Shown: positions 33,851-42,711 of the stretch, in pieces
Layout: every line of letters begins with the position of its first letter
Position numbering within the stretch: the stretch's first letter is position 1
Source of the DNA: JAKAIY01 sp963809385
GTDB lineage: Bacteria; Chloroflexota; Ktedonobacteria; Ktedonobacterales; JADMIN01
NCBI GenBank assembly: GCA_963809385.1
Contig: CAWEJL010000005.1
Location: forward strand, 248,001 to 312,000
DNA length: 64,000 nt
Direction of reading: 5' to 3'
Position numbers and translations under genes: made by a program
Notes under the pieces: generated by a model
Told to the model about the DNA's origin: nothing
Databases searched by the model: none
Seen by the model: only the letters and a program-made list of their open reading frames with translations

Positions 33851-34710
33851 TTCACCCCAACCCTCATGTGATAGCTGACGTACCAGAGCGGCTCGATTCC
33901 GTTCATGCTGGCGAATGCGCGGCGTACATCGCGCTCGAACTCGGCAATCTCCAACGCATCTGCCGTCAGCTCATCAAGCGCGAGCAAACGAGTGGTGACA
34001 TTTGAGAGCGTAAGGCCTATGAAACGGTCCGCGCCACCACGCTCTATGCCGTGCAGCGCAATCTCTTTCGTCAGACGGAAGCGGCCGCTCTGGCGCATGC
34101 GCTCCAGATGGCCGGACTTCTTCCATCCGGGTGGCTCGGGGCTGACGCCGTGCGCCTCCGCTATCCGCCATTCCTCGCGCATAAAGTCATGGAACAGGAT
34201 GTCGGTCTCGGGCATGATGGTGGGCGGCCAGTCATAATCATATGCCGCGAAGACCCCTCCGGGGCGCAGGATGCGCGCGACCTCGGCCAATGTGGCGACT
34301 GGCTCCATCCAGTGGAAGGCCTGCGAGACGGTGACGATGTCCGCGCAGGCGTCGGGCAGGCCTGTATGCTCGGCGGTCGCGACGACGAAGCGCACGCCGC
34401 GCCGCTCATCGCCGGGGATGGCGGCCAGCCGCGCCTCCGCCTGGCGGCGCATATCGTCATTCGGCTCGATTCCCGTGACCTGCTCCGCGCGACCGGCCCA
34501 AATCAGCGTTGAGAGGCCCGTCCCCGCGCCGAGGTCCACGACGTGCGCGGGGACGGGCGTTCCGGCGAGTTGCGCCAGCATGTTGGGCAGTACATCAGGC
34601 GCCGAGGGGCGGTAGGCGTCGTACTGCTCCGCAAGGCCATCCCAGCGCTCGATGCGGCGACGCGCGGCGGCTTCGGTAGCCCGGTCATCCACGGGAGTAT
34701 AGTCTTCCAT
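33847..34710 (-). CDS. Class I SAM-dependent methyltransferase
   Basis: 287 residues. Motif I VVDLGAGTGLSTLIWA, GIEPNDDMRRQAEARL as the acidic loop, ADIVTVSQAFHWMEPVATLAEVARILRPGGVFAAYDYDWP as motifs II-III of UbiE/Methyltransf_11 type enzymes. The C-terminal half has no further recognised domain. It is coupled by ATGA to the BNR lipoprotein downstream. Substrate unknown. Confidence 0.9.
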   Translation of the reverse strand: MEDYTPVDDRATEAAARRRIERWDGLAEQYDAYRPSAPDVLPNMLAQLAGTPVPAHVVDLGAGTGLSTLIWAGRAEQVTGIEPNDDMRRQAEARLAAIPGDERRGVRFVVATAEHTGLPDACADIVTVSQAFHWMEPVATLAEVARILRPGGVFAAYDYDWPPTIMPETDILFHDFMREEWRIAEAHGVSPEPPGWKKSGHLERMRQSGRFRLTKEIALHGIERGGADRFIGLTLSNVTTRLLALDELTADALEIAEFERDVRRAFASMNGIEPLWYVSYHMRVGVK

Positions 34711-34754
34711 TCCTCAGCATCCACCCTTCTCAACGCCTCAAACATCTGGCGTCG

Positions 34755-35765
34755 CTACGGTACGAGCGTGATCTCCTGACCCAGGCCGCGCTCGACGGCC
34801 AGCTTATAGATGTGCGCCGCCGTGGCGATGTCCTCCGCGCCAATGCCCAGCGACTTGAAGAGTGTGATGGAGTCAGCGCTGGGACGGCCAGGAACATTGC
34901 CCGTCACGATAGCGCCCAGTTCCACCAGCCGCCCGCTGGCCTGCGCCTCATCGAGGCTGAACGCGCCCTCGCGCTCCGGGATGAGCAGGTCACCAGCCTC
35001 GATGCGCGCCTGCGCCAGATCGTCAGCCGCGATGCGCGCGCAGCGGGTGACAGTCACGGTATCCACCTCGCGGCGATGGCCCCAGTTGGAGCCCATCGCG
35101 TTGATATGCGCGCCAGGCCGCAGCCACTCGCCGCTCATGACAGGCTCCCTGGCGGTGGTAGCGGTGACGACGATGTCAGCGGCGCGCACCGCCTCCTCCG
35201 CCGACTCAGTGGGGATCGCCTCAGCGCCGGTGGCGGAGGCGATCTCCGCGCAGAACGCCTCACGGCGCGCGGCGTCGCGGGAGGAGACCAGGAAGAGGCT
35301 GATCGGACGGGCCGCAGCCATCGCCAGCGCCTGCGTGCGCGCCTGCCCACCCGCGCCGAGCAGCGCCACCACGCGGGCGTCCTCGCGCGCCATATAGCCG
35401 GTCGCCACGCCGGACGCCGCGCCGGTGCGCATCTGGCCGAGCAGGTCGGCCTCGATGATCGCTAGCAGCCGCCCATCCTCCGCGGACGTGAGCAGCACAA
35501 CGTAGCGCACCACGCCGCCAACGACCGTGTAGGTCTTCAGCCCGACGAAGCCTGGCCCGGCGGCATCGGGATCGCCAGCCTGGCCGGGGACCCATGCTGG
35601 CAAGGTGTGCGAAACGCCACGCCCCTCCGGCAGCACGATGCGCACGCGCGGCTGATTGATGACCTCGCCCGCGCCCTGCCGCCGGAACATGGCTTCGACG
35701 ACGCGCATCGTGTCGGGCATTGTCAGTGTGTCGCGCACATCCTCTTCACGTAGGATCAGCGTCAT
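34755..35765 (-). CDS. Ornithine cyclodeaminase / mu-crystallin family protein
   Basis: 336 residues. NAD(P)-binding fold VVALLGAGGQARTQALAMAAARPISLFLVSSRD; the substrate arginine region is GAASGVATGYMAREDARV; INQPRVRIVLPEGRG is the N-terminal substrate strand. Family members are ornithine cyclodeaminases, alanine dehydrogenases or imine reductases. AAGGAGGG seven bases upstream sets the ATG at 35765. It lies 49 bases after the class V aminotransferase. A second, unrelated ornithine-cyclodeaminase-type protein (TIGR00300) is encoded divergently at 37245. Confidence 0.9.
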   Translation of the reverse strand: MTLILREEDVRDTLTMPDTMRVVEAMFRRQGAGEVINQPRVRIVLPEGRGVSHTLPAWVPGQAGDPDAAGPGFVGLKTYTVVGGVVRYVVLLTSAEDGRLLAIIEADLLGQMRTGAASGVATGYMAREDARVVALLGAGGQARTQALAMAAARPISLFLVSSRDAARREAFCAEIASATGAEAIPTESAEEAVRAADIVVTATTAREPVMSGEWLRPGAHINAMGSNWGHRREVDTVTVTRCARIAADDLAQARIEAGDLLIPEREGAFSLDEAQASGRLVELGAIVTGNVPGRPSADSITLFKSLGIGAEDIATAAHIYKLAVERGLGQEITLVP

Positions 35766-35814
35766 GGCTAGGCCCTCCTTCACAGAATCGCGCTGCTGGT
35801 CTGGTTCTGACGAC

Positions 35815-37023
35815 TCAGGCGCGCGCGGCGATCAATTCATCCAGCGCGGCGAGGATCAAGTCATTTTCTTCGACGGTGTTGAAAAAGCTGGGCGAGATGC
35901 GCAGCAGGCCGGGGCGCGAGTCCACGATGATCCCGCGCTGGCTGAGCGCGCTCACCAGCTCCTCAGGCCGCTCCAGCTCCAGCAGGACGATCGAGCTGCG
36001 TTGCGCGCCGTCGAGCGGGCTGCGCAGCGTCCAGCCGCGCTCCACCACCTTGCGAGCCAGGTCGTCCGCCAGCCAGCGGGTGCGCTCGCGGATGCGCTCG
36101 ACGCCTATCTCCAGCACGATATCCAGCGCGGCGCTGGCGATGTAGACACTGGGCATCGGCGGCGTGCCGGCCTCCAGCCGCTGCGCGTCGTCGCGATAAG
36201 TGAACTCGCGCGTCTTGAACTGGAACTGGTCACGCGAGGCCCACCAGCCGGTATGCGCCGGGCGCAGGCGCGGGATCAACTCCTCGCGGGCGTAGATGAA
36301 CGCCATGCCCTGGCCACCCATCAGCCACTTCAACGTCCCCGTCACCAGGAAATCTATGTCCGCCGCTTTTACGTCTATCGGTATCTGCCCTGTGCCTTGG
36401 TAGTCGTCCACGAGCATCAACGCGCCCTGGTCATGGGCCATCTTCGCCAGCGCCGCGACATCCTGGATGTAGCCACTGAGGTAGAAGACATGCGAGGTGG
36501 CGACGAGGCCGGTGTGGCTGTCTATCGCTGGGCGGAACAATTCGGCGGGCAGCGTGATCTTGTCCAGGCTTTCGACGAACTCGACCTTTATCCCAAGCCG
36601 CTCCTGAGCGAGCCACTGATAGGCCAGCGTAGGGAAGTCCATGTCCGCCATGACGATTTTGTTGCGGTCACCAAGATCGAGGCCGCTCGAAATCTCACCG
36701 AGCGCGGCCGAGACGCTGGGCGCGATGGCGATTTCGTGTGGCTGGGCGCCGATCAGTCGGGCGACCTTTTCGCGCAGCGCGGCGAGCTCGCTCATCCATA
36801 TCTGATACCACGCCTGCGCTCCATGCTCATTCCAGAGCGCCTGAAAGCGGTCGAGCGCGGCCATCGATCGGCGCGAAAGCGGGCCAAGCGAGCAATTGTT
36901 GAGGTAGGTCTTGTGGGCGAGGATGGGGAACTCCTCGCGCCAGGCCAGCAGATCAGTGTGCGGCTCACGCTGGCGCGCCCCCGCACTATTCAGCTCCGTC
37001 GCTGAGGTCGTCTCATCTGGCAC
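35815..37023 (-). CDS. Class V aminotransferase-fold PLP enzyme (cysteine desulfurase/kynureninase-like)
   Basis: 402 residues. TYLNNCSLGPLSRRSMAAL begins the fold; VSAALGEISSGLDLGDRNKIV forms the phosphate-binding region, VDDYQGTGQIPIDV contains the Asp contacting the PLP ring, and LVTGTLKWLMGGQGMAFIY holds the Schiff-base Lys. The desulfurase Cys loop is not obvious, so a transaminase, lyase or kynureninase-like reaction is more likely. A GTG start at 37023 is chosen because GGAGG lies seven bases before it; the upstream ATG has no ribosome site. First gene of the leftward operon. Confidence 0.88.
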   Translation of the reverse strand: MPDETTSATELNSAGARQREPHTDLLAWREEFPILAHKTYLNNCSLGPLSRRSMAALDRFQALWNEHGAQAWYQIWMSELAALREKVARLIGAQPHEIAIAPSVSAALGEISSGLDLGDRNKIVMADMDFPTLAYQWLAQERLGIKVEFVESLDKITLPAELFRPAIDSHTGLVATSHVFYLSGYIQDVAALAKMAHDQGALMLVDDYQGTGQIPIDVKAADIDFLVTGTLKWLMGGQGMAFIYAREELIPRLRPAHTGWWASRDQFQFKTREFTYRDDAQRLEAGTPPMPSVYIASAALDIVLEIGVERIRERTRWLADDLARKVVERGWTLRSPLDGAQRSSIVLLELERPEELVSALSQRGIIVDSRPGLLRISPSFFNTVEENDLILAALDELIAARA

Positions 37024-37244
37024 GGATTTTCCTCCAGGTATGGCGCGTCTGACGCATCGCGCGGCAGGCCTCGGCGCCGCCGCCATCGCCACAAAGTGTA
37101 TCACGACCAGGCGCGCGCTCACCCCGGCGCGCTGGTGAGGCAGACACAGCCCATGTGTGTGACGGCTCCGGCCATGCGCATGTTACACTGCGCGAAAGTC
37201 AGCGCGCGGCGGGATGCGACGGGATGCGACGGGAGATGAACAGT

Positions 37245-38456
37245 ATGGCAAGCACGGTAATCGAGTTGGAAGGGCATATCATCGATTCGCTGATCCTGCC
37301 GCGCGTGTGGGGCGCGATCGAGGACGCGGGCGCGCACTTCCACGTCCAGGAGATGCGGGTAGGCGAGAGCGAAACGCAAGAGAGCTACGTCCGCATGGAA
37401 GTCAGCGCGGACACCGAGGAAGCGCTGACGGCGCTGATGGGCGAGCTCCAGCGCCTCGGCGCGGTCCCTTACGCTGAGCGCGACGCGCAAACGAAGCCCG
37501 CGCCAAAGGATGGCGTACTACCCGATGATTTCTACTCGACGACCAACTTGCCCACCTTCGTCCGCACTGGCGGCCAATGGGTGGAGGTCGAGGGCATCGA
37601 GATGGATGTGGCGATCGTGGTGGACCGCAAGCGCCACTCCGCGCGCGCCTGCCCAATGCACGAGGCGCGCGCGGGCGACCAGATCGTGGTGGGCTACGAG
37701 GGTATGCGCGTCGAGCCGCTGGAGCGCCCGCGCCAGCGCGAGGCGTTCGGCTTCATGCAAAGCGCCGTCTCCTCGGAGCGCGCCAAGGCGCTCGCCATCG
37801 CCGACGTGGCGGAGGCGATGCGCGAGGCCCGCGCACGCGGCGGCAGAACGCTGTTCGTGCTGGGGCCGGCGGTGGTGCATACAGCAGCGCGGCAACATGT
37901 GGCGGCGTTGATCCGCAAGGGATATATCCAGGTGGTCTTCGGCGGCAACGCCATCATCGCCCACGACATCGAGGCGGCGATGTTCGGCACCTCGCTCGGC
38001 GTTGACCTGGCGACGGGTGTCCCCGTCGAGCATGGCCACCGCAACCACCTGCGCGCGATCAACGCCGTGCGGGCGGCGGGCTCGCTGGAGGAAGCGCGGG
38101 CGCGCGGGCTGCTGGGTGACGGCATTGTCGCGGCGGCGCTGGAGCGCGGGGCGGAGTTGGTGCTGGCAGGCTCGATCCGCGATGACGGGCCGATGCCCAG
38201 CGTCATCACTGACTCGATGCAAGCGCAGGGACGCATGCGCGAGGCGTGCCGCGGCGTGGAGGTGTGCGTGATGGCAGCCTCGATGCTGCACGCCATCGCT
38301 ACTGGCAACATGCTCCCGGCGCGCGTCAAGTGCGTCGTCGTGGACATCAATCCCGCGGTCGTCACCAAACTGGCCGATCGCGGCACAGCGCAGGCGATGG
38401 GGCTGGTGACGGATGTCGAGTTGTTCCTCCGAGAGCTCGACACTGTGCTGGAATAG
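37245..38456 (+). CDS. TIGR00300-family protein (LOR/SDH domain; archaeal-type ornithine cyclodeaminase-like)
   Basis: 403 residues. IELEGHIIDSLILPRVWGAIEDAGAHFHVQEMRVGESETQESYVRMEV is the conserved N-terminus of the TIGR00300/LOR-SDH family, and VVFGGNAIIAHDIEAAMFGTSLGVDL the nucleotide-binding part. Relatives include methanogen ornithine cyclodeaminase and the C-terminal part of cyanobacterial AgrE/ArgZ, which act on ornithine and arginine. No arginine dihydrolase domain is fused here. GGGAG nine bases upstream supports the ATG at 37245. It is divergent from the PLP enzyme/ornithine cyclodeaminase operon. Confidence 0.88.
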   Translation: MASTVIELEGHIIDSLILPRVWGAIEDAGAHFHVQEMRVGESETQESYVRMEVSADTEEALTALMGELQRLGAVPYAERDAQTKPAPKDGVLPDDFYSTTNLPTFVRTGGQWVEVEGIEMDVAIVVDRKRHSARACPMHEARAGDQIVVGYEGMRVEPLERPRQREAFGFMQSAVSSERAKALAIADVAEAMREARARGGRTLFVLGPAVVHTAARQHVAALIRKGYIQVVFGGNAIIAHDIEAAMFGTSLGVDLATGVPVEHGHRNHLRAINAVRAAGSLEEARARGLLGDGIVAAALERGAELVLAGSIRDDGPMPSVITDSMQAQGRMREACRGVEVCVMAASMLHAIATGNMLPARVKCVVVDINPAVVTKLADRGTAQAMGLVTDVELFLRELDTVLE

Positions 38457-38495
38457 CTCCGCACCTCCAGACATAATTTTTGCCCCCGGCGCCCC

Positions 38496-38524
38496 TTGAC
38501 AATGCCATCGCGCGTGAGTATGCT
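38496..38524 (+). promoter_or_regulatory. Sigma-70 promoter of the ArsR-type regulator
   Basis: TTGACA (38496-38501), 17-base spacer, TATGCT (38519-38524). The operator begins three bases later. Confidence 0.82.
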
Positions 38525-38526
38525 TT

Positions 38527-38552
38527 GCTCGTTCAGAATTATTTGAACGAGC
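38527..38552. promoter_or_regulatory. Palindromic operator downstream of the -10 box
   Basis: GCTCGTTCA (38527-38535) and TGAACGAGC (38544-38552) form a perfect 9-bp inverted repeat with an 8-base AT-rich spacer, covering the expected transcription start. Autorepression by the product of the following gene is the simple reading. Confidence 0.75.
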
Positions 38553-38577
38553 GAGACAGACTGAAAGATCAAGCGCG

Positions 38578-39513
38578 ATGGAACAGATACCTGAAACCTA
38601 CGACCTCCAGACGATTGAACAGCTCCGCTCAGTGGCCGACCCCTTGCGCATCCGTATCATCGAGGCGCTGGCACGCAAGCCGATGACTGCGACGCAGGTG
38701 GGTGAGGAGCTGGACGAACCGGCGCCCAAGACGCATTACCATGTGCGCGAGCTGGAGCGCGTGGGGCTGGTGCGGCTGGTGGAAACCCGCGAGCGTGGCG
38801 GCATCCTGGAGAAATACTACCGGGCGGTCGCGCGCGGGCTGCGTGTGCCGCCGAGCATCCTCCAGCAGGCGCCACCGGATGAAGTCGCTAAGACGATGAG
38901 CGACATCCTCGATTCAGTCATCTCGGGATTCAAGACGGCGATGTCTCGACTCATCGCGCGCAAAGTCACCGACTGGAACTCGAGCATGCTGACCCTAAGC
39001 GGCGAATCGCTCTGGATGACACCAGACGAGTATCAACGCACGCTCAAGACCGCGATGGAACTCTTCAAGCCCTACAATGTACGGCGCGGCGTTGAAGGCG
39101 AGCGTGAGATTACCCTGAACGTCATGAGTTACGATGCGCGCTTCGGCCGTCAGGAAGATGGCGACCAGCAGGAGCGCGCGGAACCCGCTATCCCACCTGT
39201 CCCACCTATCTCGCCTATCCCGCCTATCCCAAGTGGAGAGGCGAAAGGGGTGGAGCAAGACAGAGCGCTGGGCGGAAAGGCGCGCAAAGTAGTCGTCGCG
39301 GGCGCGGTGAGCTATTCGCGTCGTGAGTTGCAGGAGATGGCCGATCGGGGCGAGCGGCTCGATCTCACGGTCATCGGCTACCTCTCGTTCGCTAACGACG
39401 TATCGGCAGACCTCGCACGGCGCGTCATCCAACGGCTGAGTTATCGCGGAGTGCTGGCCGCGCCGGACGATGTACGGGAAGCGCTGAAGGAAAAGGAAGA
39501 GAAGGGGGGCTGA
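38578..39513 (+). CDS. ArsR-like winged-helix transcriptional regulator
   Basis: 311 residues. The HTH is near the N-terminus: LRSVADPLRIRIIEALARKPMTATQVGEELDEPAPKTHYHVRELERVGLVRLVETRERGGILEKYYRAVARG. The remaining ~220 residues include a Pro/Ile repeat linker (IPPVPPISPIPPIP) and a C-terminal segment with VVVAGAVSYSRRELQEMADRGERLDLTVIGYLSF, probably the effector part. It has its own promoter and operator and precedes an MFS exporter by 155 bases, which it probably controls. Confidence 0.88.
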   Translation: MEQIPETYDLQTIEQLRSVADPLRIRIIEALARKPMTATQVGEELDEPAPKTHYHVRELERVGLVRLVETRERGGILEKYYRAVARGLRVPPSILQQAPPDEVAKTMSDILDSVISGFKTAMSRLIARKVTDWNSSMLTLSGESLWMTPDEYQRTLKTAMELFKPYNVRRGVEGEREITLNVMSYDARFGRQEDGDQQERAEPAIPPVPPISPIPPIPSGEAKGVEQDRALGGKARKVVVAGAVSYSRRELQEMADRGERLDLTVIGYLSFANDVSADLARRVIQRLSYRGVLAAPDDVREALKEKEEKGG

Positions 39514-39668
39514 GCGGGGCTGTCCCCGCGCGAGCGCGGGATATGCGGGCTTGAGGGCGTAAAAAAGAGCGCGCGCGAAGCTGTTTGCGGCAGCCTCACG
39601 CGCTTCCCCACCACCCGCGAGCATGGATCGTGTTGAACGCTAGCCAGTCAACGCAAGGGAGAGTCACC

Positions 39669-41090
39669 ATGGATACTATCACAGCATCCAGCGCTGCACC
39701 TGAACAGAAGGTAAAAAAACCAGGTTTGCTCATCAATCGCGACTTTGCGCTGCTCTTCAGCGGTCAAGCGGTCTCGATTATCGGCGACATGCTCTTCATC
39801 ACCACGCTGACGATCTGGATCGCGACAAAGCTGGCGGCCGGGCAGCCGTGGGCGCCACTCGCGGTGAGCGGCGTGCTCTTGGGCGCCGCCGTGCCAACGC
39901 TGCTGGTCGGCCCGCTGGCGGGTGTCTTCGTGGACCGCGCCAACAAACGACGGATGATGCTGGCGATGGATGGGCTGAGAACAGTCATCATCGCGTTCAT
40001 GTTGCTCATATCGGGCGCGATCAGCCTGCCCTTCATTTCAGGCGCGCATCTGCCGACGTTCTGGACGCTCGGCGTCATCTACGGCGTGGTCTTCATCGTC
40101 AACGCGGCGGAACAGTTCTTCAGCCCTTCCATGACGGCAACGATCCAAACGATTGTGCCTGAGGCCGATCAGCCAAAGGCGATCGGCCTTACGCAGGCGA
40201 GCCGCTCGCTGGCGATGATTCTGGGTCCCGCCATCGCGGCGCCGGTGTTCGTCGCCTTTGGCGCTGAGTGGGCGCTGCTATTCAACGCGCTCTCATTCGC
40301 CATCTCGTATCTGACTATCTACGCCATGCGCGCGACAGGTGGAGCGGCATCAACCGGCCAGAAACAGCGCGGTAGCTTTCTGCGCGAGTTCTGGGAGGGT
40401 GTGCGCTTCTACTTCTCCAGCCGGGTGCTGGTAACGCTGCTGGTCGCCATCATCGTGGGTGTCTCTGGCGCCAGCGCGCTGAACGCGCTCGATATATTCT
40501 TCACCACGCATAACCTGGGCGCCTCAACAGTCATGTACGGGTTTATCGGCGCAGTCTACGGCCTGGGCGCGATCATCGGCTCAATACTCCTGGCGATGGT
40601 AGCGAGCCGTATTGGACTGGCGCGCCTGCTCTGGGTCAGCATGGCGCTCATGGGGGTGATCGTGATGGTCCTGTCACGATTGACCTCCATCGCGCCCGCG
40701 CTTGCGCTGATGCTGGCGATCGGATTCTTGAACGCGGGGCTAAACGTGGCTGCCGGTCCGCTCATGATGCGCGAGACGCCAAAGGAATTGATGGGTCGCG
40801 TGATGTCCATCTTCCAGCCAGTTATGAATCTGGCGATCCTCGCCTCTACCGCAGTCATTGGTTACCTCGCGAGCGTCACGCTGCGCGGTTTCCACGCGAC
40901 ATGGCAGGGCATGAGCTTTGGGCCAATTGACACGATCTGGCTGGGCGGCGGCGCGCTGATGGCGCTTTCCGGTCTGCTGATCATGATTGGTTTGTGGGGT
41001 GTAGACAGGCAAGCGCGCGAGTCGGCGATCGTCTCCTCCGTTAGGGGCGCTGAGCCTATCGAGTGTGAGGCGACCGCTCCAGCCGTCTGA
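39669..41090 (+). CDS. MFS transporter, likely drug exporter
   Basis: 473 residues with about twelve helices. NRDFALLFSGQAVSIIGDMLF starts helix 1; the loop 2-3 signature GPLAGVFVDRANKRRMMLAMD is typical of MFS_3/enterobactin-exporter-like proteins. AAGGGAGA eight bases upstream fixes the ATG at 39669. It follows the ArsR-like regulator. Substrate not predictable. Confidence 0.9.
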   Translation: MDTITASSAAPEQKVKKPGLLINRDFALLFSGQAVSIIGDMLFITTLTIWIATKLAAGQPWAPLAVSGVLLGAAVPTLLVGPLAGVFVDRANKRRMMLAMDGLRTVIIAFMLLISGAISLPFISGAHLPTFWTLGVIYGVVFIVNAAEQFFSPSMTATIQTIVPEADQPKAIGLTQASRSLAMILGPAIAAPVFVAFGAEWALLFNALSFAISYLTIYAMRATGGAASTGQKQRGSFLREFWEGVRFYFSSRVLVTLLVAIIVGVSGASALNALDIFFTTHNLGASTVMYGFIGAVYGLGAIIGSILLAMVASRIGLARLLWVSMALMGVIVMVLSRLTSIAPALALMLAIGFLNAGLNVAAGPLMMRETPKELMGRVMSIFQPVMNLAILASTAVIGYLASVTLRGFHATWQGMSFGPIDTIWLGGGALMALSGLLIMIGLWGVDRQARESAIVSSVRGAEPIECEATAPAV

Positions 41091-41272
41091 GCGCGACGGC
41101 GAACCCCGCGACAGGCGGCTAAAACGCTGGACGGACAGCGGGACTTCTCGTATAATTGCGGCGCGACCTCCTCATCCACTGGAGGCCGTCGAACCGGCGC
41201 TAAAGACTCTGGAAGGCGAGAAGCGACCAGGGGCGCCCGTTTTCGTACGCTTTATGAAGCTGGAGGCGCGCT

Positions 41273-41341
41273 ATGGGCGGCAAGAATCCGACTCCGAAGG
41301 AAAAGAAGAAGCCGAAGAAGGCAAAGACGGCGAAAGCCTGA
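41273..41341 (+). CDS. 22-residue lysine-rich peptide preceding the site-2 protease
   Basis: ATG at 41273 with GGAGG six bases upstream, ending with TGA at 41341. The peptide reads MGGKNPTPKEKKKPKKA and four more codons (KTAK) before a final Ala; ten of its 22 residues are Lys. The protease ATG follows seven bases later and lacks a ribosome site of its own, so translation of the peptide probably carries ribosomes into the protease gene. Small Lys-rich proteins can also bind nucleic acid. Confidence 0.7.
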   Translation: MGGKNPTPKEKKKPKKAKTAKA

Positions 41342-41348
41342 CCGACGC

Positions 41349-42125
41349 ATGAACACAATTGTCATCGTCGAGACCTTCATCGCCTTTATCATCGCCGTGA
41401 CGCTGCACGAGGCGGCGCACGCGGCGATGGCCGCGCTCCTGGGCGATGGCTCGCCTGGGGGCGCGGGCCGTCTCAGCATGAACCCACGCCGCCAGATGGC
41501 CACGATGGGCACGATTGTGGCAATGACCCTCTGCTTCGGTATCCCGCTGGGCGGCACGCCAGTCGGCCTTGGCTGGGGCAAACCAGTCGAGCTAGATACC
41601 CGCCGGATGCGAGTCGGCCCAGATATGGGCATGTTCCTTGTCGCGCTCGCTGGCCCCGCGTTCAGCCTGGTCATGGGCCTGCTCTTCAGCATCGTCCTGC
41701 ACTTCATGCCGGGATATTCGTTACTCTCCATATTTGTGGACCGCTGCGGCGGTGAATCTGGCTCGATGCTCCAGCTCTGCCTGAGCCACGCGCAGCCAGC
41801 CTGGCAGTTGAGGATCGAGCAATTCCTGTTCCTGCTGGCAGCCACCAATATCTTGCTGGCGCTGCTCAATCTGATTCCGCTCCACCCGCTCGACGGCTAT
41901 AACATGCTCTTCGCTCTGCTGCCCAACGGGCCAGCGGTGCGCTTCCGCGACTTTCAGCCGTACATGGAACTCCTGCTGTTAGTATTTTTCTTCCTCGTCC
42001 CGTATCTGCTCCAGATCGTGCAACTTGATTTCCTGAATCCAGGTTACTGGCTGGGGCATTGGTCCGCTATGCTTGCGTCGCGCGTGGCGGGCGCCGCCTA
42101 TCCGCTCTTCGTGTACAACCTGTAG
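41349..42125 (+). CDS. Site-2 protease family intramembrane zinc metalloprotease
   Basis: 258 residues, five or six helices. The zinc motif is TLHEAAHAAMAALLGDGSP (HEXXH, ~20-24); the second zinc ligand motif is NLIPLHPLDGYNM (~180), as in the NPDG motif of S2P. No PDZ or CBS domain is present, so it is the short form. The start lies seven bases after the stop codon of a 22-residue ORF. Targets unknown; relatives cleave membrane-bound anti-sigma factors. Confidence 0.9.
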   Translation: MNTIVIVETFIAFIIAVTLHEAAHAAMAALLGDGSPGGAGRLSMNPRRQMATMGTIVAMTLCFGIPLGGTPVGLGWGKPVELDTRRMRVGPDMGMFLVALAGPAFSLVMGLLFSIVLHFMPGYSLLSIFVDRCGGESGSMLQLCLSHAQPAWQLRIEQFLFLLAATNILLALLNLIPLHPLDGYNMLFALLPNGPAVRFRDFQPYMELLLLVFFFLVPYLLQIVQLDFLNPGYWLGHWSAMLASRVAGAAYPLFVYNL

Positions 42126-42137
42126 GCGGAGATTGGC

Positions 42138-42692
42138 ATGGCACGCCTGGATATGTCCCCATCGCCCACGCGCGCTAACCGCGCTCCTAACGCGCTGGAG
42201 GCGGCGCGATACCGTGTCTATCAAGTATGGCGCTCGCTCGCCGCACGCCCACTCGATGATGACGACCGGGCGATTCTCGCCACCACGCTACCAGAAGCTG
42301 GGCGGAAGCTGTTCGCGACGATGACGCTCAACGACCAGCGACACAGCCTCACTGTCTACCGCGCGCTACGAGAACGCCACTGCGAAGACCCCGACCTGCT
42401 GGCAGCGGCATTGCTGCATGATAGCGGCAAGGGAAGCGGGCGCGTGCCGTTCATCGCACGCCCGGCCGTCGTGCTGCTGCGAGCATTCGCGCCGCGCGCG
42501 CTGGCCTGGTTGGCCCGGACACCGCGCCAGTGGTTCCGGCGCCCGTTTTATTACGCCATCCACCACGCCGGCATCGGAGCCGACCTCGCGGCGCGAGCCG
42601 GGCTGAGCGAGCGAGCCGTGACGCTGATACGTACCCACCACCAGCCAGACGGCCCTGCCGCCGCATTGCACGCGGTGGATGATGAGGTATAG
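42138..42692 (+). CDS. HD-domain phosphohydrolase
   Basis: 184 residues. The HD metal motif is LAAALLHDSGKGSGR; an upstream His (RHSLTVYRAL) and later YAIHHAGIGADLAARAGLS and IRTHHQPD complete the ligand set. Similar proteins act on nucleotides or cyclic dinucleotides. It lies 12 bases after the site-2 protease and is probably in its operon. Confidence 0.85.
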   Translation: MARLDMSPSPTRANRAPNALEAARYRVYQVWRSLAARPLDDDDRAILATTLPEAGRKLFATMTLNDQRHSLTVYRALRERHCEDPDLLAAALLHDSGKGSGRVPFIARPAVVLLRAFAPRALAWLARTPRQWFRRPFYYAIHHAGIGADLAARAGLSERAVTLIRTHHQPDGPAAALHAVDDEV

Positions 42693-42711
42693 CGTCCGCG
42701 CTCACTAGGGC

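Noticed and set aside
35656..37005. 449-residue rightward ORF
   Set aside because: It is the antisense of the class V aminotransferase gene; long shadow frames are common at this GC content and its sequence has no recognisable family.
37518..38474. 318-residue leftward ORF, His/Arg-rich
   Set aside because: Antisense shadow of the TIGR00300 gene; composition (many His, Arg, Gln) is typical for reversed GC-rich codons.
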